Source: Nitrospinota bacterium
Lineage (GTDB): Bacteria; Nitrospinota; Nitrospinia; UBA9942
Assembly: GCA_016234205.1 (NCBI GenBank)
Contig: JACRGN010000368.1
Span: forward strand, 1 to 7,251
Direction: 5' to 3'
Length of the DNA: 7,251 bases
Shown: positions 1 to 6,350 of the stretch, in pieces
Numbering within the stretch: position 1 is the stretch's first letter
How the letters are laid out: every line of letters begins with the position of its first letter
Made by a program: the position numbers and the translations under genes
Notes under the pieces: generated by a model
What the model saw: the letters and a program-made list of their open reading frames with translations, nothing else
What the model was told of the DNA's origin: nothing
The model's database searches: none

Positions 1-192
1 GGTGCTGCTAATTTAATACTTTTACCAATCTCAAGCAAGATAAAGAGGCAGGCAAAGGTTGATGTCCTGACAAGGGAATTAATTATAAAAGGGGTTATAA
101 GCATACAGGAGGGTTTAAACCCCAGAATAGTTGAGGAAAAACTCAACGCCTTTCTTGAAGAGGGTGAGAGGGTAGTTGAAGGGAAAAAATAA
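1..192 (+). CDS. motA: Flagellar motor stator protein MotA, C-terminal 63 residues (5' end outside window)
   Basis: The frame is open from base 1 and ends in TAA at 190-192. The 63 residues read GAANLILLPISSKIKRQ, then EGLNPRIVEEKLNAFLEEG. In the MotA/TolQ/ExbB family the first stretch is the end of the last membrane segment, with its loop of small residues and Pro. The second is the cytoplasmic tail with the typical 'SIQ-G-NPR-I-E-KL-FL' pattern. MotA forms the ring around MotB in the ion-driven stator that turns the flagellar rotor. The identity is backed by the next gene, motB, whose ATG shares the last base of this stop (TAATG), a translational coupling common for stator pairs. Whether protons or sodium drive it cannot be told from this fragment. 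It is partial because of the window edge, not because it is broken. Confidence 0.9.
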   Translation, partial: GAANLILLPISSKIKRQAKVDVLTRELIIKGVISIQEGLNPRIVEEKLNAFLEEGERVVEGKK

Positions 193-971
193 TGGCAAAG
201 AAAAAGAAACATGCAGAACATGAGAATTTAGAAAGATGGCTCATCTCCTATGCCGATTTTATTACACTCCTCTTTGCCTTATTTGTAGTCTTATACGGCA
301 TATCCGAGGTTGATGTGCAGAAGTTAAAAAAAGTCTCAAACTCCTTTCAGTTTGCCTTCAGCATGGCTGGAACCGGGGGTGTGGAAAAGATACCTCTGTT
401 TGAGATGCAGGAATTGGAGAGGATGATCCCGCTCCCTGTAAAGAGTATGGAGACTATAACCCAGCTTTATCCCGGCGAGGCTGAAAAGTTTGAAGAGGTG
501 CAAAAAGATGTATGGGGTGCAATAAAAACTGATGTTGTAAAAATAAAAGTGCCGGATATGATGGTTTTTGAACTTACTGAGAGGGGGCTTGTGATAAGGC
601 TTCAGGCAGGTTACTTCTTTGATGTTGGGAGTGCAGAATTGAGACCTGATGTGTATCCAATATTGGACAAGGTAGCAAAAAAACTGAAAGCAGGAAGGTC
701 TCATATCAGGATAGAAGGGCATACAGATTCCATTCCTTTTAGCTCCCCTAATCTCCCTTCAAATTGGGAACTATCTGCTGCAAGGGCATCAAATATTGTA
801 AAATATCTTGTTGAGAAAATTGAGTTCTCTCCACAGAGGGTATCGGCAGCGGCATACGGCGACTCCCAGCCAATAGCATCAAATGAAACTGAGGCAGGCA
901 GGGCAAAAAATAGAAGAATTGATATTGTAGTGATGAGTATCAGACAGACCGGATATGAGCCTTTAATATGA
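192..971 (+). CDS. motB: Flagellar motor protein MotB (peptidoglycan-binding stator subunit)
   Basis: This 259-residue protein anchors the stator to the cell wall and carries the ion-binding aspartate. Residues 1-15 are a basic and acidic cytoplasmic tail. Residues about 16-36 form the single membrane helix, with SYADFITLLFALFVVLYG; D22 is the conserved ion-conducting Asp, equivalent to D32 of E. coli MotB. Residues about 37-60 would be the plug region. The OmpA-like domain spans about 125-250: FDVGSAELRP (143-152), GHTDSIPF (176-183), NWELSAARA (191-199) and GRAKNRRIDIVV (236-247). D179 and R198 match the Asp/Arg pair that binds diaminopimelate in OmpA-like domains. It is shorter than E. coli MotB (about 308 residues) but normal for the MotB/MotD forms of Nitrospirota and deltaproteobacteria. 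The ATG overlaps the motA stop by one base; GAAGGG lies 8 bases before it. The TGA stop abuts the greA stop. Confidence 0.96.
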   Translation: MAKKKKHAEHENLERWLISYADFITLLFALFVVLYGISEVDVQKLKKVSNSFQFAFSMAGTGGVEKIPLFEMQELERMIPLPVKSMETITQLYPGEAEKFEEVQKDVWGAIKTDVVKIKVPDMMVFELTERGLVIRLQAGYFFDVGSAELRPDVYPILDKVAKKLKAGRSHIRIEGHTDSIPFSSPNLPSNWELSAARASNIVKYLVEKIEFSPQRVSAAAYGDSQPIASNETEAGRAKNRRIDIVVMSIRQTGYEPLI

Positions 972-1442
972 TCAGGATATCTCCAGTATCATAAACTCCC
1001 TTATTCCGGCAGGTGTAATTACCTTTGCAGTGTCATCAAGCTGTTTGCCTATCAAAGCCCTTGCGATGGGTGATGTTACAGATATGCTTCCATTATCAAC
1101 ATCTGCCTCATCCTCACCCACAATTGTATATTTGATTTTTTCGCCATTGTCCAAATCTTCAAGAAAAACGGTAGCTCCAAATATAACCCTGTCTTTTGGA
1201 TGATTGGCTGTGTCTATTACATCTGCCCTTGCAATCCTGTCTTCAAGCCATTTAATCTTGCCCTCTACATGGGACTGCCTCTCCTTAGCCGCCTCATACT
1301 CCGCATTTTCTGATATATCTCCATGCGCCCTTGCCTCAGCAATTGCCTGAATTACCTTAGGCCTCTCCTCCTTTTTTAATTTCTTTACCTCCTCCTTCAT
1401 CTTTTCAAGACCTTTTTTTGTCATTGGAATCTTACCGCTCAT
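972..1442 (-). CDS. greA: Transcription elongation factor GreA
   Basis: This 156-residue protein is close to the usual 158 for GreA. It inserts its coiled coil into the RNA polymerase secondary channel and stimulates cleavage of backtracked transcripts. The N-terminal coiled coil (about 1-75) starts IPMTKKGLEKMKEEV and carries the tip motif HGDISENAEYEAAKE. D42 and E45 match the acidic catalytic pair D41/E44 of E. coli GreA. The C-terminal FKBP-like domain (about 85-156) contains VIFGATV, VGEDEAD and SVTSPIARALIGK. The ATG at 1442 is preceded by AAGGAG (1453-1448) at a 5-base spacing, the clearest ribosome binding site in the window. The gene lies 50 bp after cstA in the same direction, but a palindrome spans that junction, so co-transcription is uncertain. 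Its TGA (972-974) touches the TGA of motB on the other strand. Confidence 0.97.
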   Translation of the reverse strand: MSGKIPMTKKGLEKMKEEVKKLKKEERPKVIQAIAEARAHGDISENAEYEAAKERQSHVEGKIKWLEDRIARADVIDTANHPKDRVIFGATVFLEDLDNGEKIKYTIVGEDEADVDNGSISVTSPIARALIGKQLDDTAKVITPAGIREFMILEIS

Positions 1443-1461
1443 AAATTCTCCTTAAAAAGGT

Positions 1462-1530
1462 TTCAAGGGGTCAAGGATTCAAGTGATAAATTCTATTCCA
1501 CTTGAGCCCTTGAATCCTCTAACCCTTGAA
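1462..1530. repeat. Imperfect palindrome 1 at the cstA-greA junction, arms with 8-nt CAAG period
   Basis: The left arm is 1462-1483 and the right arm 1509-1530, 22 nt each. Read as a leftward transcript, 19 positions pair by Watson-Crick rules, one is a G-U wobble and two mismatch. Each arm is a small degenerate array: CAAG occurs at 1464, 1472 and 1480. CTTG occurs at 1501, 1509 and 1525, with CTCT at 1517, so the spacing is exactly 8 on both sides. A competing stem (1479-1485 with 1499-1505) is possible. On the leftward strand the hairpin is followed by ACCTTTTTAAGG, so it could act as a weak terminator or attenuator before greA. The right arm lies inside the 3' end of cstA. It may be a small mobile or REP-like element; the origin is inference. 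Confidence 0.8.
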
Positions 1531-3403
1531 CCCGTCTGTTAATCAAATATCCACACCATTTTATAACAGAATCTATAACGATTACAACGGAAAGAAAAGC
1601 CATTATACCCATGAGTATCGCATCAAGACGGAATGTAAATGCCTCTGCTGGATTAGCCCCTCCCTTTTTTATGAAACCCCAGAATAATTGATGGGCGGCG
1701 GTGAGTGTAATAACAGACATCAGAGCCATAGGTATCAATGTAGTCCAGATATATTTTATCTTGCCCATTTTTATTATTATGGTCGTTCCGACACAGAGTG
1801 CAAGCATACCGAGCAATTGATTTGCCACGCCAAACATGGGCCATATTGTGGATATGCTTCCGGTAGCAATAAAATATCCCCATGCAAATACAACGACAAG
1901 ACTCATAATTATATTTCCCGGAAGCCATGTCAGGTCACTCAGCGGTTTGTAAAAATATCCGCCCATCTCCTGGAGCAGATAGCGGGCAACCCTTGTCCCT
2001 GCATCAATTGTAGTCAATATAAACAGTGCCTCAAATAAAAGGGCAAATTGATACCAGTATGACATGAAACTTTTCATGCCGGGGAGTGCAGAAAAAATTG
2101 ATGCCATACCGACAGCGAGAGAGACCGCCCCTCCGGGCCTCCCTTCTACATTTACACCTACCAATTGAGACAGCTCATTTATCCTCTCAACAGGGAACCC
2201 CATTGATGATAATGTATCCGCAGACAGTTTTGTATTAATTGCAAAATAGTCTCCGGGAATTAATATAGAGGCTGATATTAGTGCAATGATACCGACAAAC
2301 CCCTCTACGAGCATTGCCCCGTAGCCGATTGGTTTTGCATGGCACTCCTTCTCAATCATCTTTGGAGTCGTGCCTGATGAGATGAGTGAGTGGAATCCTG
2401 AGAGGGCTCCGCAGGCGATTGTGATAAAGACAAATGGGAAGACCATCCCTGGTATTATTGGGCCGCCGCCGTGGACAAAGGAGGTTACAGGAGGCATCTT
2501 TAGTTCAGGTGCAATTATTATTACGCCTGCGGCAAGTATTATAACAGTCCCGATTTTCATAAATGTAGAAAGATAATCCCTCGGTGCGAGGAGCATCCAG
2601 ATTGGAAGGACAGATGCTGTGAAACCGTAGGCGGCAAGAATATAAATTAAGGTATCCCTGTCAAGGTCAAACATAAAGGAGATGGCTGAATCAGGGACAT
2701 ATCTTCCAAGAATAACTGATGCAATAAGAAGGGCAATGCCGATAACTGAAACCTCGCCTATATTGCCTGGCCGAAACTTTTGCAGATAAAATCCCATAAA
2801 TATAGCTATGGGAATTGTCATTGCTATAGTGAATGCCCCCCATGGATTGTGATAAAGGGAATTTACCACTGCAAGCCCAAGCCCTGCAAGTGCCACAATT
2901 ATAATAAATATTATTGCAATGGATGCAAGTATTCCTGATAGATAACCAATCTCATCCTTTGCAATTCGTGCAAGAGAGTGTCCCTCCCTGCGGATGGAGG
3001 CAGTGAGTATTATAAAATCGTGGACACCGCCGGCAAGGACGGCACCAATTAAAATCCATAAGAAACCCGGCAGATAGCCGAACTGGGCGGCAAGGACAGG
3101 GCCTATTAACGGGCCTGCACCTGCAATTGCTGCAAAGTGATGTCCGAAGAGCACCCATTTATTAGTCGGATGGAAATTCTTTCCGTCATTTAATCTGACA
3201 GCAGGCGTAACCCTTCCATCATCAAGCACAGCAACTTTTGTAGCAAGGAAGCTGCCATAGATTCTATAGGCAAGTGCGAAGAAACAGGCTGAGGCTGTTA
3301 TAAGCCAGAGGGCATTTACCTTTTCGCCCGGGTTGAAAATTCCTGTGATAAAACCGAAGGAAACAGCACAAAGAATTGCAAGAAAAGACCAAAAGATAAT
3401 CAT
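1493..3403 (-). CDS. cstA: Carbon starvation protein CstA (pyruvate/peptide transporter family)
   Basis: This polytopic inner-membrane protein of 636 residues belongs to the CstA/BtsT family. E. coli members take up pyruvate or peptides, and the substrate here cannot be told. Numbering is from the ATG at 3403. The CstA core contains HPTNKWVLFGHHFAAIAGAG (78-97), then GPLIGPVLAAQFGYLPGFLW, the family hallmark, and GGVHDF (125-130). GALSGFHSLISSGTTPK (332-348) is also characteristic. The C-terminal 5TM region holds FEALFILTTIDAGTR (457-471) and WPMFGVANQLLG (521-532). The frame stays open upstream to an ATG at 3463. Those 20 codons lie in palindrome 2 and read LRLCVFAVN, a low-complexity repeat translation, so I start at 3403, where MIIFWSFLAIL opens the first membrane helix. 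The ribosome site is weak (CAGG, 11 bases upstream). The last 12 or so codons, including the TAG, come from palindrome 1. It is shorter than E. coli CstA (about 701), which is common in this family. Confidence 0.95.
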   Translation of the reverse strand: MIIFWSFLAILCAVSFGFITGIFNPGEKVNALWLITASACFFALAYRIYGSFLATKVAVLDDGRVTPAVRLNDGKNFHPTNKWVLFGHHFAAIAGAGPLIGPVLAAQFGYLPGFLWILIGAVLAGGVHDFIILTASIRREGHSLARIAKDEIGYLSGILASIAIIFIIIVALAGLGLAVVNSLYHNPWGAFTIAMTIPIAIFMGFYLQKFRPGNIGEVSVIGIALLIASVILGRYVPDSAISFMFDLDRDTLIYILAAYGFTASVLPIWMLLAPRDYLSTFMKIGTVIILAAGVIIIAPELKMPPVTSFVHGGGPIIPGMVFPFVFITIACGALSGFHSLISSGTTPKMIEKECHAKPIGYGAMLVEGFVGIIALISASILIPGDYFAINTKLSADTLSSMGFPVERINELSQLVGVNVEGRPGGAVSLAVGMASIFSALPGMKSFMSYWYQFALLFEALFILTTIDAGTRVARYLLQEMGGYFYKPLSDLTWLPGNIIMSLVVVFAWGYFIATGSISTIWPMFGVANQLLGMLALCVGTTIIIKMGKIKYIWTTLIPMALMSVITLTAAHQLFWGFIKKGGANPAEAFTFRLDAILMGIMAFLSVVIVIDSVIKWCGYLINRRVQGLEDSRAQVE

Positions 3404-3419
3404 AAGAGCAAAAACCTGA

Positions 3420-3500
3420 TTAACCGCAAAGACGCAGAGGCGCAAAGTAATATGTTTTAACAAATTTAATTTCTTTGCGTCTTTGTGCCTTTGCGGTGAA
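3420..3500. repeat. Imperfect palindrome 2 between purA and cstA, arms with 8-nt CGCAAAG period
   Basis: The left arm is 3420-3447 and the right arm 3473-3500, 28 nt each, with 23 of 28 positions complementary and a 25-nt A+T-rich loop. Four of the five mismatches are transitions, so several would be G-U wobbles in RNA. The left arm is three units of CGCAAAG or CGCAGAG at 3425, 3433 and 3441. The right arm is CTTTGCG, CTTTGTG and CTTTGCG at 3473, 3481 and 3489. The 8-nt spacing is identical on both sides. It fills most of the 120-bp gap after the purA stop. From memory, motifs of this wording are frequent between genes in groundwater and sediment genomes; I cannot check that here. It probably ends or stabilises the purA message or is a mobile remnant. 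Confidence 0.85.
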
Positions 3501-3523
3501 AAGTTTTTATAATTTCCATGGCA

Positions 3524-4798
3524 CTATATTAAAATTGTCTCATTCCTCTTCTTACCTGTGGATATAATTGTTGCATCAGCCCCAACTAATTTTGATATTT
3601 CATCTATATACCTCTTTGCATTATCAGGGAGAAGTTTAAAATCAGTTATGCCGACACTGTTTTTCATCCACCCATCCATCTCTTTATACACAGGCTCACA
3701 GTTTTCTATAATGTCAATCTCCTCGGGCATCTCAGTGTAAGACCTTCCTTTATATTTATATTCAGTGCATATATATATCTTTTTAAATTTGTCCAGCACA
3801 TCCAGCTTTGTTATTGCCATAGCCTTCATGCCGTTTATCCACCCTGCGTATCTTACAACAATTGCATCAAACCAGCCGCATCTCCTTGGCCTGCCGGTGG
3901 TTGCACCGTATTCGCCACCCTCCTCCCTTAATAGCCCGCCCTCTTTTCCTTTTAGTTCAGTCGGGAATGGCCCCTCCCCAACCCTCGTTGTATAAGCCTT
4001 TGCAACACCAATTACCTCGTCTATCTTCTGCGGAGGGATACCGAGCCCTGTACACGCCCCGCCGGCAGTTGTGCTTGACGATGTAACATAAGGATATGTG
4101 CCGTGGTCAACATCAAGCATAGTCCCCTGTGCCCCTTCACAGAGCACCCTTTCTCCTTTATGTATTGCATCCCTTATCATAAGTTTTGTATCAGTTACAT
4201 ATCTCTCTATCTTTTCAGCATAACCCATATATTCATTTAATATATCATCAACATTAAACACCTTAGACTTAAAGAGATTCTGAATAATGAAATTTTTATA
4301 GGATAGATTAAGCTCCAATTTTTCTTTAAAAATTTTTTTATCAAACAGGTCAAGGACATAGATGCCGAGCCTCCCTGCCTTATCTGTATAAGTAGGGCCT
4401 ATGCCTCTCCCTGTAGTCCCAATCTTCTTTCCACCTTTTACATTTTCCATACTCATATCCAGAAACTTATGGTATGGCATTATGAGGTGCGACCTCTTGC
4501 TTATAAAGAGATTATCATTGACATTAATGCCATTCTTCTCAAGCTCGGTAATTTCTTTTATAAGTGCAGACGGGTCTACCGCTACACCGTTTCCGATTAT
4601 GCATTTTTTATCAGGATGGAGAATCCCTGATGGTATCAGATGGAGAATAAACTGTGTATCATCTACAACCACCGTATGTCCTGCATTATGCCCCCCCTGA
4701 TAGCGGGCTACAATGTCCGCATCCTTAGTCAGGATATCTACAATCTTCCCTTTCCCTTCATCACCCCACTGGGCACCCACAACAACCTTTACCGGCAT
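3524..4798 (-). CDS. purA: Adenylosuccinate synthetase PurA
   Basis: PurA joins IMP and aspartate using GTP to give adenylosuccinate, the first committed step to AMP, in the cytoplasm. Numbered from the ATG at 4798 the protein has 424 residues, a usual length, and its key residues fall at the same numbers as in E. coli as I recall it. GAQWGDEGKGK (8-18) is the phosphate loop, with catalytic D13. NAGH (38-41) gives H41. IGTTGRGIGP (126-135) and AGR with R143 form the IMP and dimer contacts. GATTGRPRRCGWFD (298-311) gives R303 and R305 of the aspartate loop. TKLD (330-333) binds guanine. A TTG four codons upstream (4810) is in frame, but GGGAG at 4808-4804 sits five bases before the ATG and decides the start. 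It follows hisZ after 145 bp filled by palindrome 3. A hisZ-purA pair is a known neighbourhood in several proteobacteria. Confidence 0.97.
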   Translation of the reverse strand: MPVKVVVGAQWGDEGKGKIVDILTKDADIVARYQGGHNAGHTVVVDDTQFILHLIPSGILHPDKKCIIGNGVAVDPSALIKEITELEKNGINVNDNLFISKRSHLIMPYHKFLDMSMENVKGGKKIGTTGRGIGPTYTDKAGRLGIYVLDLFDKKIFKEKLELNLSYKNFIIQNLFKSKVFNVDDILNEYMGYAEKIERYVTDTKLMIRDAIHKGERVLCEGAQGTMLDVDHGTYPYVTSSSTTAGGACTGLGIPPQKIDEVIGVAKAYTTRVGEGPFPTELKGKEGGLLREEGGEYGATTGRPRRCGWFDAIVVRYAGWINGMKAMAITKLDVLDKFKKIYICTEYKYKGRSYTEMPEEIDIIENCEPVYKEMDGWMKNSVGITDFKLLPDNAKRYIDEISKLVGADATIISTGKKRNETILI

Positions 4799-4803
4799 AA
4801 AAT

Positions 4804-4808
4804 CTCCC
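4804..4808 (-). promoter_or_regulatory. Ribosome binding site that fixes the purA start
   Basis: GGGAG on the minus strand lies five bases before the ATG at 4798. The alternative in-frame TTG at 4810 would place this site inside the coding region and has no such site of its own. The shorter form also aligns its first residue with other PurA proteins. Confidence 0.75.
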
Positions 4809-4818
4809 AATAATTTTT

Positions 4819-4940
4819 AGCCACGGACTTTCACTGACTGTTAAAAGTTTCAAGTTGCAAGTTGCAAGTTACAAGTAAAAACTTGAATCTTGAATCTTGC
4901 GTCTTGCAACTTAATTTTTAGTCTGTGTCCGTCTGTGGCT
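4819..4940. repeat. Imperfect palindrome 3, outer arms, between hisZ and purA
   Basis: The outer arms are 4819-4838 and 4921-4940, with 15 of 20 positions complementary. The left arm holds CACGGAC at 4822 and CACTGAC at 4832. The right arm holds GTCTGTG at 4921 and again at 4931. The unit spacing is therefore 10 on both sides. The outer arm begins only three bases after the hisZ stop codon. It encloses a separate inner palindrome of a different sequence family, so the whole 122 bases can fold as one long hairpin. Confidence 0.75.
4848..4909. repeat. Nested palindrome inside palindrome 3, arms with 7-nt CAAG period
   Basis: The arms are 4848-4876 and 4881-4909, closing on a four-base AAAA loop; 22 of 29 positions are complementary. 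CAAG recurs at 4851, 4858, 4865 and 4872. CTTG recurs at 4882, 4889, 4896 and 4903, with CTTA at 4910. The period is exactly 7 in both arms, and most mismatches fall in the three spacer bases between the CAAG/CTTG cores. The hairpin lies in the 145-bp gap between hisZ and purA and would be part of any joint transcript. It has no clear T-run on the leftward strand, so a simple terminator is not the best reading. Confidence 0.85.
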
Positions 4941-4943
4941 GAT

Positions 4944-6191
4944 TTACAGATCCTCTATCCTTAGCTTCTTCTCCACCCCCGTAGAAATCTTCCTGATTAC
5001 TGCCTCTCCCTCTTTTATATCCCCTGTCCCCATGATTATTGCCTTTTCAATATTCATATTCTCAGCATATTTAAGAGAATCTAAAAGTTCTCTCTTGATT
5101 ATGTCCCTTGCAACCTTATAGCCCCTCTCTCTTAATCTATGCGAAATTTCTTGAGCTATTTTTTTATCATCTCTAAAGTCTATTACAATATAGTCAATCA
5201 TAAAATCACTTTTACCATTTTTCTCTTTTTCAAGGACATCAATGACCCTGTTTATATCCACTGCAAAACCTGTAGCTGGTATTTTTGCGCCATACCTCTC
5301 AAGGAGATTATCATACCTGCCTCCCCCGCAGATTTCCGAGCCAAGCCCCTTAATAAATCCCTCAAATATAAGGCCTGTATAATAGCCAAAACCCCTGACC
5401 TCACCCAAATCTATCAACACAGAATCATCAACACCATATACAGTCAGCATCTGATAAACCTTCCTGAGATTATCTATTGCCCTCAAAGAGACTGGATTGT
5501 CGGCAATCTCTCTTGCCTTATCAATTACCTCTTTCCCGCCGAAAAGATTTAAGATTTTCCTTATTCCATCTTTTTTTTCATTTTTGATAGGACACCTGCT
5601 TAATACATCATCTAACCCCGACGCATCCTTTTTCTGTATCTTTAGTTTTATCTCTTCCTGAAGACCCTCATTTAGTCTGGCATCAGAGAGGATGCCCTTA
5701 ATAAATTCCATATGCCCTATAGCAACTTTGAAGCCGTCAAGACCGAGTTCTTTCATACACTCTACAGCAATGGCAATGGTCTCGGCATCTGCCTCTGGAG
5801 AATCAAGCCCAATGAGCTCAATCCCTCCTTGATACAATTCCTGCCCTTCGCCTGAACCGGGGTCAGCACTCCTGAACACATTCCCGCAATAACATAGCCT
5901 AAGAGGTTTTGGCGAATCCTTAAGGAGTGTAGCGGCAGTCCTTGCAATCTGAGGTGTAATATCAGGGCGGAGTGCAAGGAGTTTTCCTGTCCCCCTTTCA
6001 GTAAATTTAAACACCCTGTCCGTTGACACACCGTTTCCACCTTCAGAAAATGTATCAAGGTATTCAAAGGCAGGTGTAACTATCTCCTGAAAGCCCCAGC
6101 GGAAGAAAACCTTTAATAGCCTCTCCTCCACCCATCTCTTTCTTGCAGACTGGTCATATATATAAGTCCTAAGCCCTCTTGGAATTTCCAT
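4944..6191 (-). CDS. hisZ: ATP phosphoribosyltransferase regulatory subunit HisZ
   Basis: HisZ is a catalytically dead relative of histidyl-tRNA synthetase. It pairs with the short form of HisG to make and feedback-regulate ATP phosphoribosyltransferase, the first enzyme of histidine synthesis. The 415-residue protein has the class II core at about 1-320: RWGFQEIVTPAFEYLDTF (31-48), LLALRPDITPQIARTAA (71-87), YCGNVFRSADPGSGEGQELY (101-120), EVRGFGYYTGLIFEGF (264-279) and GGGRYDNLLERYG (289-301). Motif 2 lacks the E-R-P-x-x-GRxREF pattern of true HisRS, which favours HisZ over hisS. Residues about 327-415 resemble the HGTP anticodon-binding domain, which many HisZ proteins lack. hisG is not in the window. 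purA follows in the same direction. The ATG at 6191 has no visible ribosome site, and a promoter lies directly upstream. A diverged HisRS paralogue is the alternative. Confidence 0.9.
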   Translation of the reverse strand: MEIPRGLRTYIYDQSARKRWVEERLLKVFFRWGFQEIVTPAFEYLDTFSEGGNGVSTDRVFKFTERGTGKLLALRPDITPQIARTAATLLKDSPKPLRLCYCGNVFRSADPGSGEGQELYQGGIELIGLDSPEADAETIAIAVECMKELGLDGFKVAIGHMEFIKGILSDARLNEGLQEEIKLKIQKKDASGLDDVLSRCPIKNEKKDGIRKILNLFGGKEVIDKAREIADNPVSLRAIDNLRKVYQMLTVYGVDDSVLIDLGEVRGFGYYTGLIFEGFIKGLGSEICGGGRYDNLLERYGAKIPATGFAVDINRVIDVLEKEKNGKSDFMIDYIVIDFRDDKKIAQEISHRLRERGYKVARDIIKRELLDSLKYAENMNIEKAIIMGTGDIKEGEAVIRKISTGVEKKLRIEDL

Positions 6192-6200
6192 AGACGATAC

Positions 6201-6229
6201 AGTATATATAAAAATTCATACGGTAGCAA
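6201..6229 (-). promoter_or_regulatory. Candidate sigma-70 promoter of hisZ, predicted leaderless
   Basis: On the minus strand TTGCTA (6229-6224) is separated by 17 bases from TATACT (6206-6201), four and five matches to the sigma-70 boxes. The -10 box ends nine bases before the hisZ ATG. The start of transcription would then fall about three bases before the ATG. This agrees with the absence of a ribosome binding site there. It is a pattern match only. Confidence 0.6.
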
Positions 6230-6231
6230 GA

Positions 6232-6251
6232 GAGAAACCCTGAGAAACCCT
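6232..6251. repeat. Perfect 10-bp tandem direct repeat upstream of the hisZ promoter
   Basis: GAGAAACCCT occurs twice in a row, at 6232-6241 and 6242-6251, starting two bases upstream of the hisZ -35 box. A 10-bp spacing places both copies on the same face of the DNA, as expected for an activator site, but two copies of ten bases may also be simple slippage. The rest of the divergent gap (6252-6314) holds A-rich sequence and only short weak inverted repeats. Confidence 0.5.
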
Positions 6252-6314
6252 GCTTATAAAAAGCACATAAAAAACGCAGGTTAGAATGCAGAAAAAAATA
6301 AGCCTCTTCTTTTA

Positions 6315-6344
6315 TTGACAACCATATTCACATATTTATAGAAT
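6315..6344 (+). promoter_or_regulatory. Candidate sigma-70 promoter of the yciO-like gene, predicted leaderless
   Basis: A perfect TTGACA (6315-6320) is followed after 18 bases by TAGAAT (6339-6344), five of six matches, or after 16 bases by TATAGA (6337-6342). Either choice puts the start of transcription at about 6349-6351, on or next to the A of the ATG at 6351. Only a weak AGG lies between. Confidence 0.65.
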
Positions 6345-6350
6345 TAGGCC

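Noticed and set aside
336..722. 128-codon minus-strand frame opposite motB
   Set aside because: It is antisense to the MotB plug and OmpA-like domain, with no supporting signal.
1653..3158. Frames on both strands inside cstA (1653-1928, 1688-2038, 2370-2576, 2952-3158)
   Set aside because: All are nested in a continuous conserved transporter gene and show no family features.
3765..4700. Several plus-strand frames opposite purA (3765-3995, 3862-4086, 4401-4700)
   Set aside because: They overlap each other and highly conserved purA sequence; their composition is that of an antisense shadow.
1462..4940. CRISPR array
   Set aside because: The repeated units are 7-10 nt, degenerate and adjacent, with no spacers of constant length and no cas genes.
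5139..5552. 137-codon plus-strand frame opposite hisZ
   Set aside because: It lies wholly antisense to conserved hisZ motifs and has no recognisable domain, promoter or ribosome site.
4944..6191. hisS (histidyl-tRNA synthetase) as the identity of this gene
   Set aside because: The motif 2 arginine/GR pattern needed for tRNA charging is missing, and the LRPDITPQIAR and GNVFR blocks are those of HisZ.
6252..6303. GCTTAT...ATAAGC inverted repeat in the divergent gap as a terminator or operator
   Set aside because: Only six paired bases are separated by 40 nt, which is easily chance in A-rich sequence.
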